A stretch of 64,000 bases of DNA from Argyresthia goedartella (GCA_949825045.1 OX463809.1:399501-463500), one strand, 5' to 3'; shown: positions 21,000 to 32,544, numbered from the stretch's first letter. Numbers and translations are program-made. Notes: generated from the letters alone by a model not told the origin.

Positions 21000-23221
21000 C
21001 TAATCAATAGGAAGGCGAGAAAGTGTTGCGACCGCTCTCTTGAGGACCGAGTCTCCCACCTTGACTTCTGCTGATCGAGGCGTGCCATCCCGACCCGTGT
21101 ACAATTTGACGATCCGTCCTCGTCTCCATCTCAATGATGGCAGGTTCGCATCCTTAATCAGCACCAAATCACCGACTTGAGGGGGGCTCGTCCGGTCAGT
21201 CCACTTAAGGCGCTGCTGCAAGATGTGCAAGTACTCAAGGGACCACCGTTTCCAAAAATCTTGAGCCATCTGCTGCAACATTTGCCACCTAGTTAACCGA
21301 CTTAACTTAACATCACCGAATGGGTATTCTGGCAGTGCGTTAAGGGGCTGACCTATCAGGAAGTGACCCGGCGTCAACGCTTTCAAATCATTTGGATCCG
21401 AACTGAGCGGGCACAACGGACGCGAGTTCAGTGTCATTTCAATTTTACTGAACAGCGTCGCAAGCTCTTCAAAGCGTAGAGAGGTCTCACCGATGATCCT
21501 CGTCAGGTGCGACTTAGCCGATTTAACCGCAGCCTCAAAAATTCCTCCCTAATGAGGACATCCCGGCGGACTGAAAACCCATTCAATCCCTCGTCGGGAG
21601 CTAGCCGTACCGATGGCGTCCTGGTTACCGTTCAGGAATTGAGTGACCTCCTGCAGATATCGCCTGGCTCCGACAAAATTTGTGCCGTTGTCCGAACGGA
21701 TTAATGTCGGGAGGCCCCTTCGTGAGTCGAACCGATCTAGACATGCGATAAATGCTTCTGTAGTGAGGTCACTGACCACCTCCAAGTGGACTGCCTTTGT
21801 GGCCAAGCACACGAAGACGCACAGGTATGCCTTCACTAATCTGGCGTTCCATAGCTCTGAAGACTTGACCATGAATGGTCCCGCGAAATCCGTTCCGATA
21901 CCCGCAAATCGCCCATCTGGGGCTGCATCGTAGCCGCCTTGGCCCGATAATAACGCAGGCACCGAAATACGACGCTACGCACTAAGCGTCTTCCCGATAG
22001 AATCCAGAACTCGCGCTGGAGAAACGCCATCAAGGCGTGGCATCCGACATGCCCATTCCGAATGTGTCGAACCTGTATCAACAGTTCGACCAACTTCCCT
22101 TTCCTAGGGAGTAACAACGGGTGGCGAGCCGCATAAGGCAGGTTGGCATTCCGCAGCCGACCTCCTACCCTCAGCAATCCTTGAGGGTCAATAAACGGGT
22201 TGAGCCGAGCCACAGCTCCCTTCAGTTGGACGCGTCCGCGTCTCAGAATGTCAAGTTCGGACTTAAAGTGCACCGTCTGCTCGTTCCGTACCAATGCGAA
22301 CAACGCATGGTTCCGTTCCCGTGGTGTCAGGACCTGTGTCCGCACCCGTTGCGCCTCAGAATTGCGACAATTCCGCGCAAATCGGAAAATCCAGGCGGTC
22401 ACATTGAACAGCTTGTCGAGCGAGCTGTACCGTTCCAGCAGGCTGATCTCCTCTTCCGGCTCTGGTTGCGTCGTACAGACACCGACTGTCAAGGCGCCGT
22501 TCGCCAAGGTAACGCGTGGACTCATTGGCCAATCCGATTCGGCTTGAGTCAACCATTTTGGACCCCACCACAAGGGATGTCCAACTAACTCCGGAGCTTG
22601 ACACAATCGACCTGACCGAAGGCGACCAGTATTGTTCCGATAAAACTGTTCACACTCTTCTTCAACCGGGTCCAACCGGCGGACCGTAGGTGGTTCCTCC
22701 ACTTCCCAAAACTTCTGTATCACCTCCGAGAGTACAGAACCGAATAAGGGACTACGAGTCGCTAGGCGTGGGGCAGCCGGCATGACCAGACCCATTACCG
22801 CATGGCCCAGTCTGGTGTTGGCCGAAACCAGACCAGTCGCCTGCAACACGTGGACACCTGGCACTAACAGGTATCCCAAGGCATCAACACCCAATAAAAT
22901 GTCTACTGGGCCCGGAATATCAAACTCCGGGTCAGCCAGTGACAACCCAGCGACCAACTGTCGCACCGAGGGCGACAACCGTACGTGAGGGTGTGAGCCC
23001 ATCACATTAGGCATGACTAATGCCGTGACCGTCAGATTCACCGATGAATCCACCCGTGACGAGAGAGTAATCCGACATACTCCCTTAACGGAACCGACTT
23101 CCGTGTTCTCAATTCCCCGAATGGAATGTGGATACTCCCTTACCGAAATACCCAACCGTCTTACAAGGTTGCACGAGACTAAGCACCCTTGGGCCCCCGA
23201 GTCCAATAGTTCTCGTGCCAC
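21000..23221 (-). pseudogene. BEL/Pao protease-integrase remnant with RT/RNase H deleted
   Basis: Minus-strand pieces: 23221-21836 starts in the protease (ELLDSGAQGCLVS, catalytic D-S-G) and reads on to KFWEVEE..., then jumps from FYRNNTGRLRSGR to LVGHPLWWGPKWL, the end of RNase H, so about 2 kb of RT and RNase H core is lost. The integrase zinc motif follows (HIRNGHVGCHA ... RCLRYYRAKA, second Cys replaced by Tyr). A frameshift near 21900 leads to 21962-21549 with catalytic motifs GTDFAGPF and SDNGTNF, and a TAG at 21549-21551 precedes GGIFEAAVKSAKSH with the catalytic Glu. The frame 21437-21000 gives the DUF5641-type end. Confidence 0.9.
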
Positions 23222-23721
23222 ACTGTGTGCCAGAGCGACGGGCAGGGTGGCGCAGAAGGTGGTGGGCTCCCAGCCTTCGCGCTACTCATAGGTGCCATCT
23301 GACACCCGCCCGTAACACGCGGTGAGCCAGCGGCCCGAAATCCTCGCTGACCGTGGACAGCGGCGACCGAACCCCGGCTATCCCGCATGTTACCCCCCGC
23401 GCTGCCCCCTTCCCCTCGGGGGGGTCCCGTCCGCGGGTACTCCAGTCACCCCGTTGGTGACTCCCGTTGCCCGGAGGGGGACTGGGTCCGGCCCTGGCTG
23501 GGCCACTGCACTGCAGCCACCGAGGCTTCATCCTTAAGCCCGAGAGCTTCAGCCTCCGCAGCCAGCCGACACACCTTCCCGACGCTTGTCATTGCGTCCT
23601 CCACACGCTTGAGCAGGACCTCGTCCATGTCAGGTCGCTCCACATACTTATGAGTATGGGCGAGCCATCTCATTTCCTCCCGGACACCATGCCGCAGCAC
23701 CGTTAAGGGCGAAGGTGCCAT
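23222..23721 (-). pseudogene. BEL/Pao gag remnant
   Basis: An ATG at 23721 opens 91 codons (EMRWLAHTHKYVERPDMDEV ...) that look like the start of gag. Further pieces in other frames run toward the protease (NYWTRGPKGA at about 23180). The region is unusually GC-rich and has no DUF1759 core or zinc knuckles, so the central gag is deleted or scrambled. Confidence 0.55.
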
Positions 23722-23930
23722 GTTGACCGATTTAATAGATTCTGGTCTTATACTTCACTACCGAACTGAGTATAGCCAGAGACCAGCACTTGCCCGTCAG
23801 CGCTGGGCACAGAAATTAAAACTAAGTTGTCAAAACTAAGGCAACCACTAAAACAATTAAATCCTAACAAATATTTAATATGGTCGCCCTGTGGACATAC
23901 ACCTTATAACTATACACTCTAAATCAATTA

Positions 23931-23959
23931 GAGAATGCCACCTTTATGGTGGCATTCTC
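23931..23959. repeat. leader hairpin, 12-bp arms
   Basis: GAGAATGCCACC and GGTGGCATTCTC are perfectly complementary with a 5-nt loop. It lies between the primer binding site and gag, where retroelement RNAs often carry structural signals; a role here is only inferred. Confidence 0.6.
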
Positions 23960-24430
23960 AATAAAAAATGGCACAATAAAAAATAACACACAAAAATTTA
24001 TTATAAGAAAAAAGGCTATTTTTAATATAATGAAGGTAGCTGTGAACCTTCTAGAAGTGGCCCCTCCGATATGACCCACACTTCTACTGAGGTCAGCAAA
24101 ATCAGCTTAATACACCTTAAATAGCCTGACCCTGCTCTGTAATCCGAAATAACACTGCAATGCTATGGAACCCGACTGCAATACTATAGTCCGACCGAAT
24201 GACTGTTTCTTATGCACACCGAGTAGTTTCCGACTACAAATTTATAATAATTGTTAACTTAATCGTCAATTATACGTTCACTAACCGAAAATGAACCTAA
24301 ATTGTGGTATACCGACCACACGACTCACTCACAAAATGGTTGCCGACCAATCTGAGGTATCCACCCTCTCCCAGCTACAATGTGGCAAAAAACAACCCTA
24401 CAATTGTCCGTGAATCGATTTCCCACTAGG

Positions 24431-24448
24431 AAACCGCGCCTGCTACCA
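24431..24448 (-). other. candidate primer binding site of BEL/Pao element 2
   Basis: Three bases inside the 5' LTR on the minus strand begins TGGTAGCAGGCGCGGTTT, starting with TGG as expected for pairing to a tRNA CCA end. Confidence 0.5.
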
Positions 24449-24451
24449 AAA

Positions 24452-25026
24452 TGATTAAATTCCACGCCTCAACCAAACGGGCGTGGAATCTTGGCAGGGT
24501 TGTTTTTCACCAGGAATGTCACAAGTAGTACTAAACATGACGCCGTGGACCGGAATTCAAAAGCTCAATTCGAGGCAGGAATACGGGATGAGGAACACCA
24601 GGGGGGTGAGGGGAGTCGAATCTTACTCTCGTCGCAGCCCGATGCTGTCGCCGTCGTGCTGCTTGCCGACACAAAGGGTCGCTGTCCGAAACGCGACGAA
24701 TTGATCCCCGAATCACTTCAACCTTTCACAACACGAAGCACTCACCCCGATGACGTGAAATCTACTTATTTCCCGACGATTGTTCCGTGATGATTATTAC
24801 AATTAACATTCCGACCAGGCCCCGAAACCTGTGTTAGACAATTATTACAAAAAACATACAGCCAAGGCCCGAATGCCTGACGCAGCCATTTTCCATGTGC
24901 AAAAAGTAACCTCTAACTCGTCATCTCGTTTCTATACAAGTGACAGCTAGCTAGTTCCGTTCCAATCACTCGCGGTCCGAGTCGCGCAACAAAAAAAGGT
25001 GAGTTCCGAAGCATAAATATTAAACA
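24452..25026 (-). repeat. 5' LTR of BEL/Pao element 2
   Basis: 575 bp, ends TGATTAAATT and ATTAAACA, followed by CTCCC target duplication. Confidence 0.92.
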
Positions 25027-25239
25027 CTCCCCCTATGTACGCTATTTATGTCACTTGTATGCAATGCATAAATAAAGAATTATGAATTAGCATCACAAAG
25101 GTTCCTAGTGTAGTATTTAGAAGTTATACTAATATTCGATTATACACATTTGGTCAGTTGATATTGACATGGCAAAACAAGGTAAAAATTATACTGGTAT
25201 TAATTTTTGCCAATTCCGACAAAGGGTTTGCGCCACTAA

Positions 25240-25730
25240 AATATTATACATCAAAACATGCAGCGGCTACCTGGCGAAGAACTTCCTTAAGAATTATTTC
25301 TTAATACTTCTGACACCGATGTTATGTGTATTACTGAACTCTGGTTAAAGGAAAATATGATGTCTTGTAATATGAATAATAAAAAAAAGTTATTTTAATA
25401 GAAAGACTGCGGAAATAAAAAAATATATATATTAAAGTAAAACAACGGAAGGATATTCTGTAGAAAGGCAAATAGAGTGTTGAGTTAGATAGTCATATTA
25501 TATATGTGACTACAGACCTCCCAGGGATGAAAAAAGTCATTGCAATTTCAAAACTTTTGAGAAAACTATAGAGGAAACCCTCACTTAACTGTGTACTAAC
25601 AGAAAAGGGTTAATTGTTCGTGGAGATTTTAATGTAGATTTACTTGTTTGACACAACAATGAAAAAACTATTGTTTGAGGGGACTGGTCTAGTCTGGTTT
25701 CTCCTAAGTTATGTTTTATTACAGATATTG
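25240..25730 (+). pseudogene. LINE A/B-type endonuclease fragment, degenerate
   Basis: Starts HQNMQRLPGEELP and continues NTSDTDVMCITELWLKEN, aligning with the LINE A endonuclease start at 57593-57700 (HQNIQGMLSKELE, IDILCITEHFLK). A later piece reads VRGDFNVDLL (about 25620-25650), the conserved GDFN motif. Many stops and frameshifts; no RT follows. Confidence 0.65.
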
Positions 25731-26283
25731 TTTGTTCTTATTTATTTCTTTTGTGAACTTTGTTATTTTGAGACACCTTATTGTCACATATAGATAAGAT
25801 GTTATAATATTGTCATTACATTGGATTATTTTTATATGGGGAATTATAAAACGATGGAATAAAAACTAATTGAGCGAATGATCACTGAGTGAATGACCAT
25901 GAACAGCGAAAATACTTGAAATGAGCGAAAAAAATACTGAATTGCGCATTTTTTTCTGAAAATTATAAAATCCAGAATGAGCTTACAAAAAGTGGGCATT
26001 TCAGATGTGAAAATTCTAGCCGTGCGACCAAATTTCTAAGAGCGACCAGAAATGCAGGGAGGGCAACTTCAAGAATGAAACACAGAAATTAAACAGCGTT
26101 GTTCTTCAAAAAAACTTCAAATCCGATACTTTTTTGTTTTTAAACAAGTTTAGAATAGTTGTTTATTTTTTTATTCCTAGGTGTTTGGTGAGCACCCGGG
26201 ACCAGCATGCCTTATGAATATTGAAAATAAAAATTATAATTATCTCTCCTGTCCATCTAACATAGAAAGTAAGATTTTATTAC
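25731..26283. other. no gene recognised
   Basis: AT-rich sequence; nothing identifiable before the SINE at 26284. Confidence 0.4.
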
Positions 26284-26519
26284 GACGGCCTCTGTGGCGC
26301 AGCGGTTGTGGCGCTGCCTACCATGCGAGAGGTCTCGGGTTCGATCCCCGGCTGGGGGTAATGAAAAAAAAAAAAAAAAAAAAAATCCCCAGGTCTTGGA
26401 TGTTTATATGTGTGTGACGTCGCTGTTTCTGGTTACCACGACACAGGGTATCCTAGTGTGGGGCCAGAAGCAATGTATGTGCCTGTATATAAATGTTTAT
26501 GTTTTATGTTTATGTTTTT
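26284..26519 (+). mobile_element. SINE-1, copy 1 (tRNA-derived)
   Basis: The head has RNA polymerase III promoter boxes: A box around TGTGGCGCAGCGG (26293) and B box GGTTCGATCCCC (26338-26349). An A-run follows, then a body with CGACACAGGGTATCCTAGTG and CCAGAAGCAATGTATGTG, and a tail of TTTATG units. Copies at 27956-28160 and 30112-30317 share the body. Confidence 0.85.
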
Positions 26520-27788
26520 TGGTACATTTAATTATATTTTAGTCGCATTCTGTTTTGCTTGTAATTATGTATAGAACTCGATTTCTGTTTTTTTTTTATT
26601 ATTTTTTTATTTATGCCTCAGCTTGCTTCATTGCGGAGGTTCATTGTTTACCCTGACGATGATGAAAATTATAGGATAAGGAATAAAAACTTTATAGGAG
26701 TTACAAATAGAAGATGACTTATTATAAATTCAATCAGGTTTTTAAAAAACATAGTAGATAAACTTAAACTATATTGGGATAAAACTGTTATTTTTTATTG
26801 ATTCTCTAGGAATTTTTGTCTAGGATATCAAATGTTCTTAAGTTTTAATAGTAGAAATGGTTTTTAGAGTAGATAACTAAGCTTTTATATTTAGATTTTT
26901 CACTTACATGTACTTTTTCAAAGGATCTACGACATAATCTGTAAAATCACGAACTTCCTAACTTTTTGAACAAAATTCTCGCAAACGTTTCATTTTATGA
27001 AAATATACTACAGGATATTTATTTTTTTCTTAGATTCTCCTATCGTTGGCTAATTTTATGGATTACACTTCATTAGATGAAAGAGTAAAAGTAAGCCTAT
27101 TAGATTTATTTGTTTTTACATTATCTGAAATGCATATTTAGTTATAATTAAATCAAATATGTCATAATTAAAAAGTGCCAGGGAAAATACGCAAAATTTA
27201 AGACCTTTAACCTATTTATAAACTACTTTTTGGAACGCTAGAACTCTAGTGATAACGTTAACTACGTTTTAAAGCTATGGAAGTAGCTTGGAATTGGCGT
27301 AAGCATATCATACAACCATCACTTAGTAGATACTTGTGAGTGCACTAAAATGAGTACTTTGTTTTGACTTGGACATACACCGTCAAGTAACTATTGTTAT
27401 CCTGCGTAGCCCGTTACGCACCACAGTAGTTCGTAGCGCCTCTACGACGCATAGCACGGCGGCGGCGGCAGCGTGAAATGCACAATGGAAATTTTGCACG
27501 CAGCGCTAAATATAATACGTAAGATGGCTACTTTCATTTTAAAAAATGGCACTAATGCCGGTTTTAAATTTTTTCGACTTTCTGGTAGATGAGTGGCACG
27601 AATGCTATCAAAATAAAGTTCCACAAGTGCCACTTTACTACTGGAGAAAAAGGTAGTAGGCAAGTCTTACACATTTTGTATGAACCACGTACTCACCTAC
27701 TAACAGTCATAGGATGCGTGTCGATATATTCTTATGGACCAAAAACAGTTGAAATGTTGTTGCCGTTTTGAAAACAAAAGTATATTTT
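26520..27788. other. no confident gene; one possible small exon
   Basis: AT-rich. At 27034-27090 a 57-nt open stretch (19 codons, ILLSLANFMDYTSLDERVK) lies between TTTTTTTCTTAG and GTAAGCC, good acceptor and donor sites. Another acceptor-like T-rich tract ends at CAG near 26617. No homology recognised. A GC-rich patch with GGCGGCGGCGG lies at about 27460. Confidence 0.25.
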
Positions 27789-27935
27789 TGTCAAATCAAA
27801 AATCAAAAATCATTTATTTCCATAGGATGTTGTTACATCACTTAGGTCCGTCATTAATTTTTTTTGGGTGAGTTCACTAACACAATGGCGGAATCTGTGG
27901 AGAAGAGCTTTGTTTTTAAAAATCTCTTCTCTGCA
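27789..27935 (-). repeat. LINE A 3' end fragment
   Basis: The reverse complement matches 60500-60650: TCTCCACAGATTCTGCCATT, then GAACTCACCC and the TTTGATTTGA-type tail. No coding sequence remains. Confidence 0.75.
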
Positions 27936-27955
27936 AAAAATATTGTAGATTTAAG

Positions 27956-28160
27956 GCGACCTCTGTGGTGTGGCAGTCGGGGCTGTGCTTCCCAAGGTTC
28001 GAGTATTGGCTGGGGAGGAAGAAAAAAATCCCAGGTCTTGGATTTTTTTTACATGTTTGTGACGTCGCTGTTTCTGGTTCCCACGACACAGGGTATCCTA
28101 GTGTGGGGTCAGAAGCAATTTATGTGCCTATATATGCACATTTGATATTGATATTTATGT
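27956..28160 (+). mobile_element. SINE-1, copy 2 (degenerate head)
   Basis: Body CGACACAGGGTATCCTAGTG and the TGACGTCGCTGTTTCTGG block match copy 1. The tRNA-like head is damaged (GGTTCGAGTATTGG in the B box). Confidence 0.8.
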
Positions 28161-28289
28161 TAAAGTTTGCTTAATTTGTGAAAAATCAAAAAACTTTGAA
28201 TTAATTTTAACTAACGCAAAACTAGAAATATAAGTGGAACACATTATTGATATTGATATATTGATAAACATAAAACACATTCAAAGAGC

Positions 28290-28577
28290 AAGGCAAAAAG
28301 CTTAGTGGTCTAGTGGGTGATACGCTTGCTACTTACGCAGGAGATGCAGGTTTGAATCCCTGTGCTGACCATGTAATTTATCTTAAATAAATTATACGGA
28401 CGTTCTAACTGTGAGGGAAAATATCGTGAGGAAACCCTCATTACTCCATAGCTGCGGCGACCGGCTAGCCCCCTGTTACGTGTGCAACATGGATTATTGA
28501 ATAACTGTCTTTATATGGGCACAATCGTGCCTCTGCCACCCTATATGGGAAAAGGTGTGACACTATGTTATGTTGTT
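28290..28577 (+). mobile_element. SINE-2, copy 1 (tRNA-derived)
   Basis: Head with A-box-like TAGTGGTCTAGTGGG and B-box-like GGTTTGAATCCC, then a body GTGAGGAAACCCTCATTACT and ATAGCTGCGGCGA, ending in CTATGTTATGTTGTT. The second copy is at 39055-39327. Confidence 0.75.
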
Positions 28578-28629
28578 AAAACACATTCACAAAATTATCT
28601 GTGGGAAAAAACTAAAAGTTTATAATCAA

Positions 28630-30020
28630 AATAAAAAAAAAATATTTATTCAAAGAAAAGAAACAGAAAACGTTTACAATATTTGAGGCCCTTAGCTAAA
28701 ATGTGACACATGATAATTGAGTCATCTGAGCCTGAGCTAGGTGTAAACCTGTATTTCAGACTACAGTGCTCTTCCTATAATATATATATAAAGCTAATTT
28801 AAGTTACACGGACACTTTTTTATACAAAATTACTGACTAATACTGACTAAAGACAAAGTTATAAAAATATGAAAAAAATGGGTGTCTGGGTGAGTGGGTG
28901 AGCCTCTCTATGTGTAGTATGAGTATGAGTGAGTGTGTGTGAGAGGGTGTGTGAGGTAATAAAAATAATAATAAAACAACGTTACTATGTCAATATGGTG
29001 TACAAGTCAGATTAATATAAAATATGCGATATATTTTTTTTTTTTAACTGATGAATTGATGAACTGCCTTGTGCACCTTTATGAAGGTAGCTAGGTAGTT
29101 ATGATCAGTAGGTCCTCCGTTTTGTCATAATTAATTAATTGCAATGTTTTATAGACAATCTTTTTAAGTTTATAGTTGGTGAGGGAATAAATATTAGCTA
29201 TTCTATTAATTCTATTATAAAGGAGATCAGTGGGGAAAACAAGGGGACAGAAAGTGGAAACCTTGAGTACAGCTCTTTGGGCACGTTCTTATTGAAGGAT
29301 AGATGTCTTGGATGCGCCTCCCCACGAGGTAATGCAGTAGGATAGCACAGATTGACAGAGTGCCATATAAACTCGTTTTATCGACCCGGCATCAGCGACA
29401 TGGCGAAGTATTTTGAAAATATATATAAGTTTGCGGATTCTGCCAGTTACCAAGTGAATATGAGGACCAAACGTGAGATTTTGGTCGAGAAGAACACCGA
29501 GATATTTAATAGTTGAGGTTTTAACTAGGGCTGGGCAAGAGCAGGTTCCACTACTAGGGTCTATGCAGTTGTGAGCAGTTATCGAACCGTCGTATGTGCT
29601 CTGACTGTTTCTAATTGAGAAGGTAACATATTTAGTCTTATCCGAGTTAAGCGTCAAAATGTTGTCCTGAAGCCATTGGGTGGCTTGATTAAATCCCCGC
29701 TGGGCAACCTCATAGGTCTCTTCCCAAGTTTTTGCCGAGAATAAAAGGGCAGTGTCGTCAGAATATGTAATCACTCTGCCATTTTCGGGACTTAGGTCAC
29801 ATAGTTCATTGATGTAAATGAGAAATAGAGTGGGGCCCAATATACTGCCCTGTGGGACACCGTACGCAATTGGTAGATCACCACTACAGTGATCTCCGAT
29901 TTTTACATACTGAAAGCGACCGGTGAGATATTCCTCAAAAAGCTTCAACTGTACCCCTCGTATACCAAGTCGATCTAGTTTTTCCAAGAGGATAGGGACA
30001 GAGACCGTGTCAAACAAGAT
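28630..30020 (-). mobile_element. LINE D, 5'-truncated
   Basis: Minus-strand RT fragment plus about 470 bp of 3' UTR. The 5' edge is inside the RT palm domain at about 30020. The 3' edge near 28630 is approximate. It differs in sequence from LINEs A to C. Confidence 0.75.
29105..30017 (-). pseudogene. LINE D reverse transcriptase, partial
   Basis: The frame starts in the motif A region (FDTVSVPILLEKL, Asp present), followed by GVPQGSILGPTLFLIYINEL and the catalytic YSDDTALLF, with Ser where Ala is usual. It then has LNSDKTKYVTFS, YLGVLLDQNLTFGPHI and LCQSVLSYCITSWGG. A TAA at 29289-29291 interrupts it, but the same frame continues (ERAQRAVLKVSTF ... LTNYKLKKIVYKTL) to a TGA at 29105. The fingers domain and endonuclease are absent. 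Its role would be target-primed reverse transcription. Confidence 0.85.
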
Positions 30021-30061
30021 ATCATATTACTATCTAAAACTTATAATATTATGATAGAATG

Positions 30062-30580
30062 ATAGTCAAAGGTCAAAGCAAAGTTACTTTATTACTTTAG
30101 ATATATACTTCGAAGACCTCTGCGACGCAGCGGTTGTAGCTCTGCCTACCATGCGAGAGGTCCCGGGTTCGATCCCCGGCTGGAGATAAATAAAAAATCC
30201 CCAGATCTTGGATATGTGTGTGACGTTGCTGTTTCTGGTTCCCACGACACAGGGTACCTTAGTGTGGTGCCAGAAGCAATGTATGTGCCTGTATGTAAAA
30301 CTTTATGTTTATGTAAAAACATATTTTTTGCCACTTCTCTACATTGGACCATTATAGGAGAAGCAGGGCGAACAAACTGCCACAGATATATTTTTTATCT
30401 CTTTTAAAAATTGGTTATGATCAACTCATATAAATAATACAAAATTAATTATTATAAATTATAAGCAGGAATAAGTGATAACAAAATAATAAACAGCGAG
30501 TTCTGTGTTGAGTTTGATTAACCGCATACAGTCTCGTCATTTCAGTAATCTTCAACATTGTAATATCCCTTTTTACACCT
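30062..30580 (-). mobile_element. LINE B 3' end, split by SINE-1 copy 3
   Basis: The reverse complement of 30318-30580 is LINE B 3' UTR and last codons (blocks TCCAATGTAGAGAAG and TCTTTTAAAAATTGG). The terminal part with the AAAGTA/TTTGAC tail is at 30062-30108. The SINE occupies the interval between. Confidence 0.7.
30112..30317 (+). mobile_element. SINE-1, copy 3
   Basis: Well-preserved head (CGACGCAGCGGTTGTAGCTC, B box GGTTCGATCCCCGG) and body (CGACACAGGGTACCTTAGTG), with a TTTATGTTTATG tail. Inserted into a minus-strand LINE B 3' UTR. Confidence 0.85.
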
Positions 30581-31060
30581 GTGGTAGAGAATGCACCGAC
30601 CATTGAAAAATATAGATAGAGAATATCTATAATTTTATAATACAAAAAATAAATTCATTTCTTTTAAATTATAATGTGTAAGAAACCATACTGTATTATT
30701 CAATCACGAATATTACAAGTTTTATATCATAAAAATTTCGTATTTTCTTACAGATAATTTTGTGAGTTTTGTGTTGGTTAAAATAAATTCAGAAGTTGGC
30801 TAAATTAAATTGATGAAATTTTACACACATAAAGCAAACTTTCATTTGCAACAAACTTTTGCCCAGAAGTTTTTTTTTTACAAAAATGTACGTTTGACTT
30901 TAAAACAATAGCAAGTATTTCATCTGTTTTGGTCCCTTTTAATATATCCCCACGTATCCCATGGCTGTTGGTAGGTGAGTATGGGGTTCATAGTATCATG
31001 TGCTACTTGTCTATATATCACCTCTTCCTCCAGTAATAATGTGGCCGTTGATATTTTGAT
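30581..31060. other. no gene recognised
   Basis: AT-rich, no long frame or known repeat. Confidence 0.4.
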
Positions 31061-31117
31061 ACTTAACTGTTTAGACTTACAAGCATGAATGCTGCTTGTA
31101 AGTCTAAACAGTTAAGT
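31061..31117. repeat. perfect hairpin, 25-bp arms, 7-nt loop
   Basis: Arm ACTTAACTGTTTAGACTTAC then AAGCA at 31061-31085 is exactly complementary to 31093-31117; the loop is TGAATGC. No mismatch. It could be a recent inverted duplication, a foldback element or a structured RNA. Confidence 0.8.
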
Positions 31118-32424
31118 AGTAAACTGCCATTATTGACCGTGCCAGAAGCTTTCTAACTCAGGCAAATATCTACTCCCTATTCATTACTTGAACTCCAATT
31201 TGTTGTGCTGATAGAAGTAGGTAAGATGGTGCCCAAAGGGGAAACGGAAGAAAGGCCGCCCCAAATCAACGTTCAACGGAGAAAGAGGCCGCCATTGTAA
31301 GCTCCGATTGGGCGGAGCTGGAGCAGATGGCCCAAGATCGGGACAAATGGAAATCTGTACTGAAAGCCCTCTACCCCTGCTATGGGGTAAAGGGACCAGA
31401 TGGTGAGATGATGATGATAGGAGTAGGTATAAGTCAGAGAAACTGCGAAATAAATGTGCCTTGTTGAAAAAACCAGGTGATAAGCAGTCAAGTTAAGACA
31501 TATAAACCTATCTTCTTAAATGATAATTTTGTTATTATTTCATACAAAGTATAGTGTAGGGTATTTTGTACATATACAACTGTGACCACTATAACAACAA
31601 GTATTCTCCCTGTAAGATGTGGTTTTTGTTAACGAACTTGATCCAAAACCGCCGCCGCTTACTTAATATTACAAATCGTGACGTTTTGCGAATCAGAGCA
31701 CTTAATGAATCCTTGCCAATTATCTAACTACTGTTTACCAAACATAAGCTTTGCTAATTAATTTTGTCATTACGTTGTCCGTGAATCCGATATTTCATAA
31801 AATTATATTCTGTATATAAAGTTTATGTTTACAATACAAAGTCAACTTACAATATTTTATATACACGGGGATTATGTTTCAGGCCCGCACCACAGCCGCA
31901 CACATTATACGAGAGCGTGTCAACTTGGGACTTGTTACAGATTATGTCAACTTGGGACTTGTTACAGATTATAAGTTATTATTATACGAGAGCGTGTCAA
32001 CTTGGGACTTGGTACAGATTATAAGTTATTATTATTGACGTGAATCTGTAACCAAATTCGCATTTTGCTCACACCATTACCAAGCTAAATTCATTCAGAT
32101 TTTTAGCCCAATATCTGCTAGGTTAGAGCTTCGTTTTACGTAGAACTATTTGTTATTGGAACTATAGTAGGTGGAAAGTAACTATTTCATTATTACTTCC
32201 TCACCGTATAGGTTTTGGTTTCGTTGCATTTAAGGCTTAAATCTGTAACTATGTAATGTATGTAAATAAAGATATATATTCGATTAAATTATTTTGTCGC
32301 TAATTGAATCGATCACGATTTGTCTTATCTTCCGGAGTAGAAATGCTTCCACAATACATAAAATTCAATAAACTACGGTAGGCTCTCAAATACATACAAG
32401 TATAATAATAAAAAAAAATGTAGT
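31118..32424. other. no gene; contains a tandem repeat
   Basis: No coding signal. At 31906-32036 the segment GTCAACTTGGGACTTGTTAC recurs three times (about 31918, 31945, 31996), and a longer unit starting ATTATACGAGAGCGT occurs twice about 75 bp apart. Confidence 0.5.
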
Positions 32425-32544
32425 CAAACTCAAAGTCAAAATTCCTTTATTACTTTAGATATTAACATCCTATTACCTACAATGCCCTGTGTGATTGTTC
32501 CACAAAGAAAGAAAGAAAGAAATAAACATTTATTATAAAGACAG
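32425..32544 (-). repeat. LINE B 3' terminus scrap and AAAG microsatellite
   Basis: 32425-32470 reversed reads AATATCTAAAGTAATAAAGG then TTTTGACTTTGAG, a LINE B-like 3' end. 32501-32523 is an (AAAG) run abutting the LINE C copy. Confidence 0.5.

Larger units (their letters stand above)
20402..25026 (-). mobile_element. BEL/Pao LTR retrotransposon 2, internally deleted
   Basis: LTRs at 20402-20968 (567 bp) and 24452-25026 (575 bp) differ by one 8-bp indel and about ten substitutions by my count. The target duplication CTCCC is at 20397-20401 and 25027-25031. The minus-strand order is 5' LTR, leader, gag remnant, protease, then a jump straight to the end of RNase H and the integrase. Most of gag and essentially all of RT/RNase H are missing, so copies could only be mobilised in trans. 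It inserted into a LINE 3' UTR. Confidence 0.92.

Noticed and set aside
22121..22588. Long plus-strand frames opposite the BEL/Pao integrase
   Set aside because: Antisense shadows of the minus-strand pol; no independent motif.
26290..26360. tRNA gene
   Set aside because: Same structure occurs three times with a shared non-tRNA body; it is the SINE-1 head.
31906..32036. CRISPR-like array
   Set aside because: Direct repeats are adjacent and irregular without spacers, and the DNA is eukaryotic; it is a short tandem repeat.
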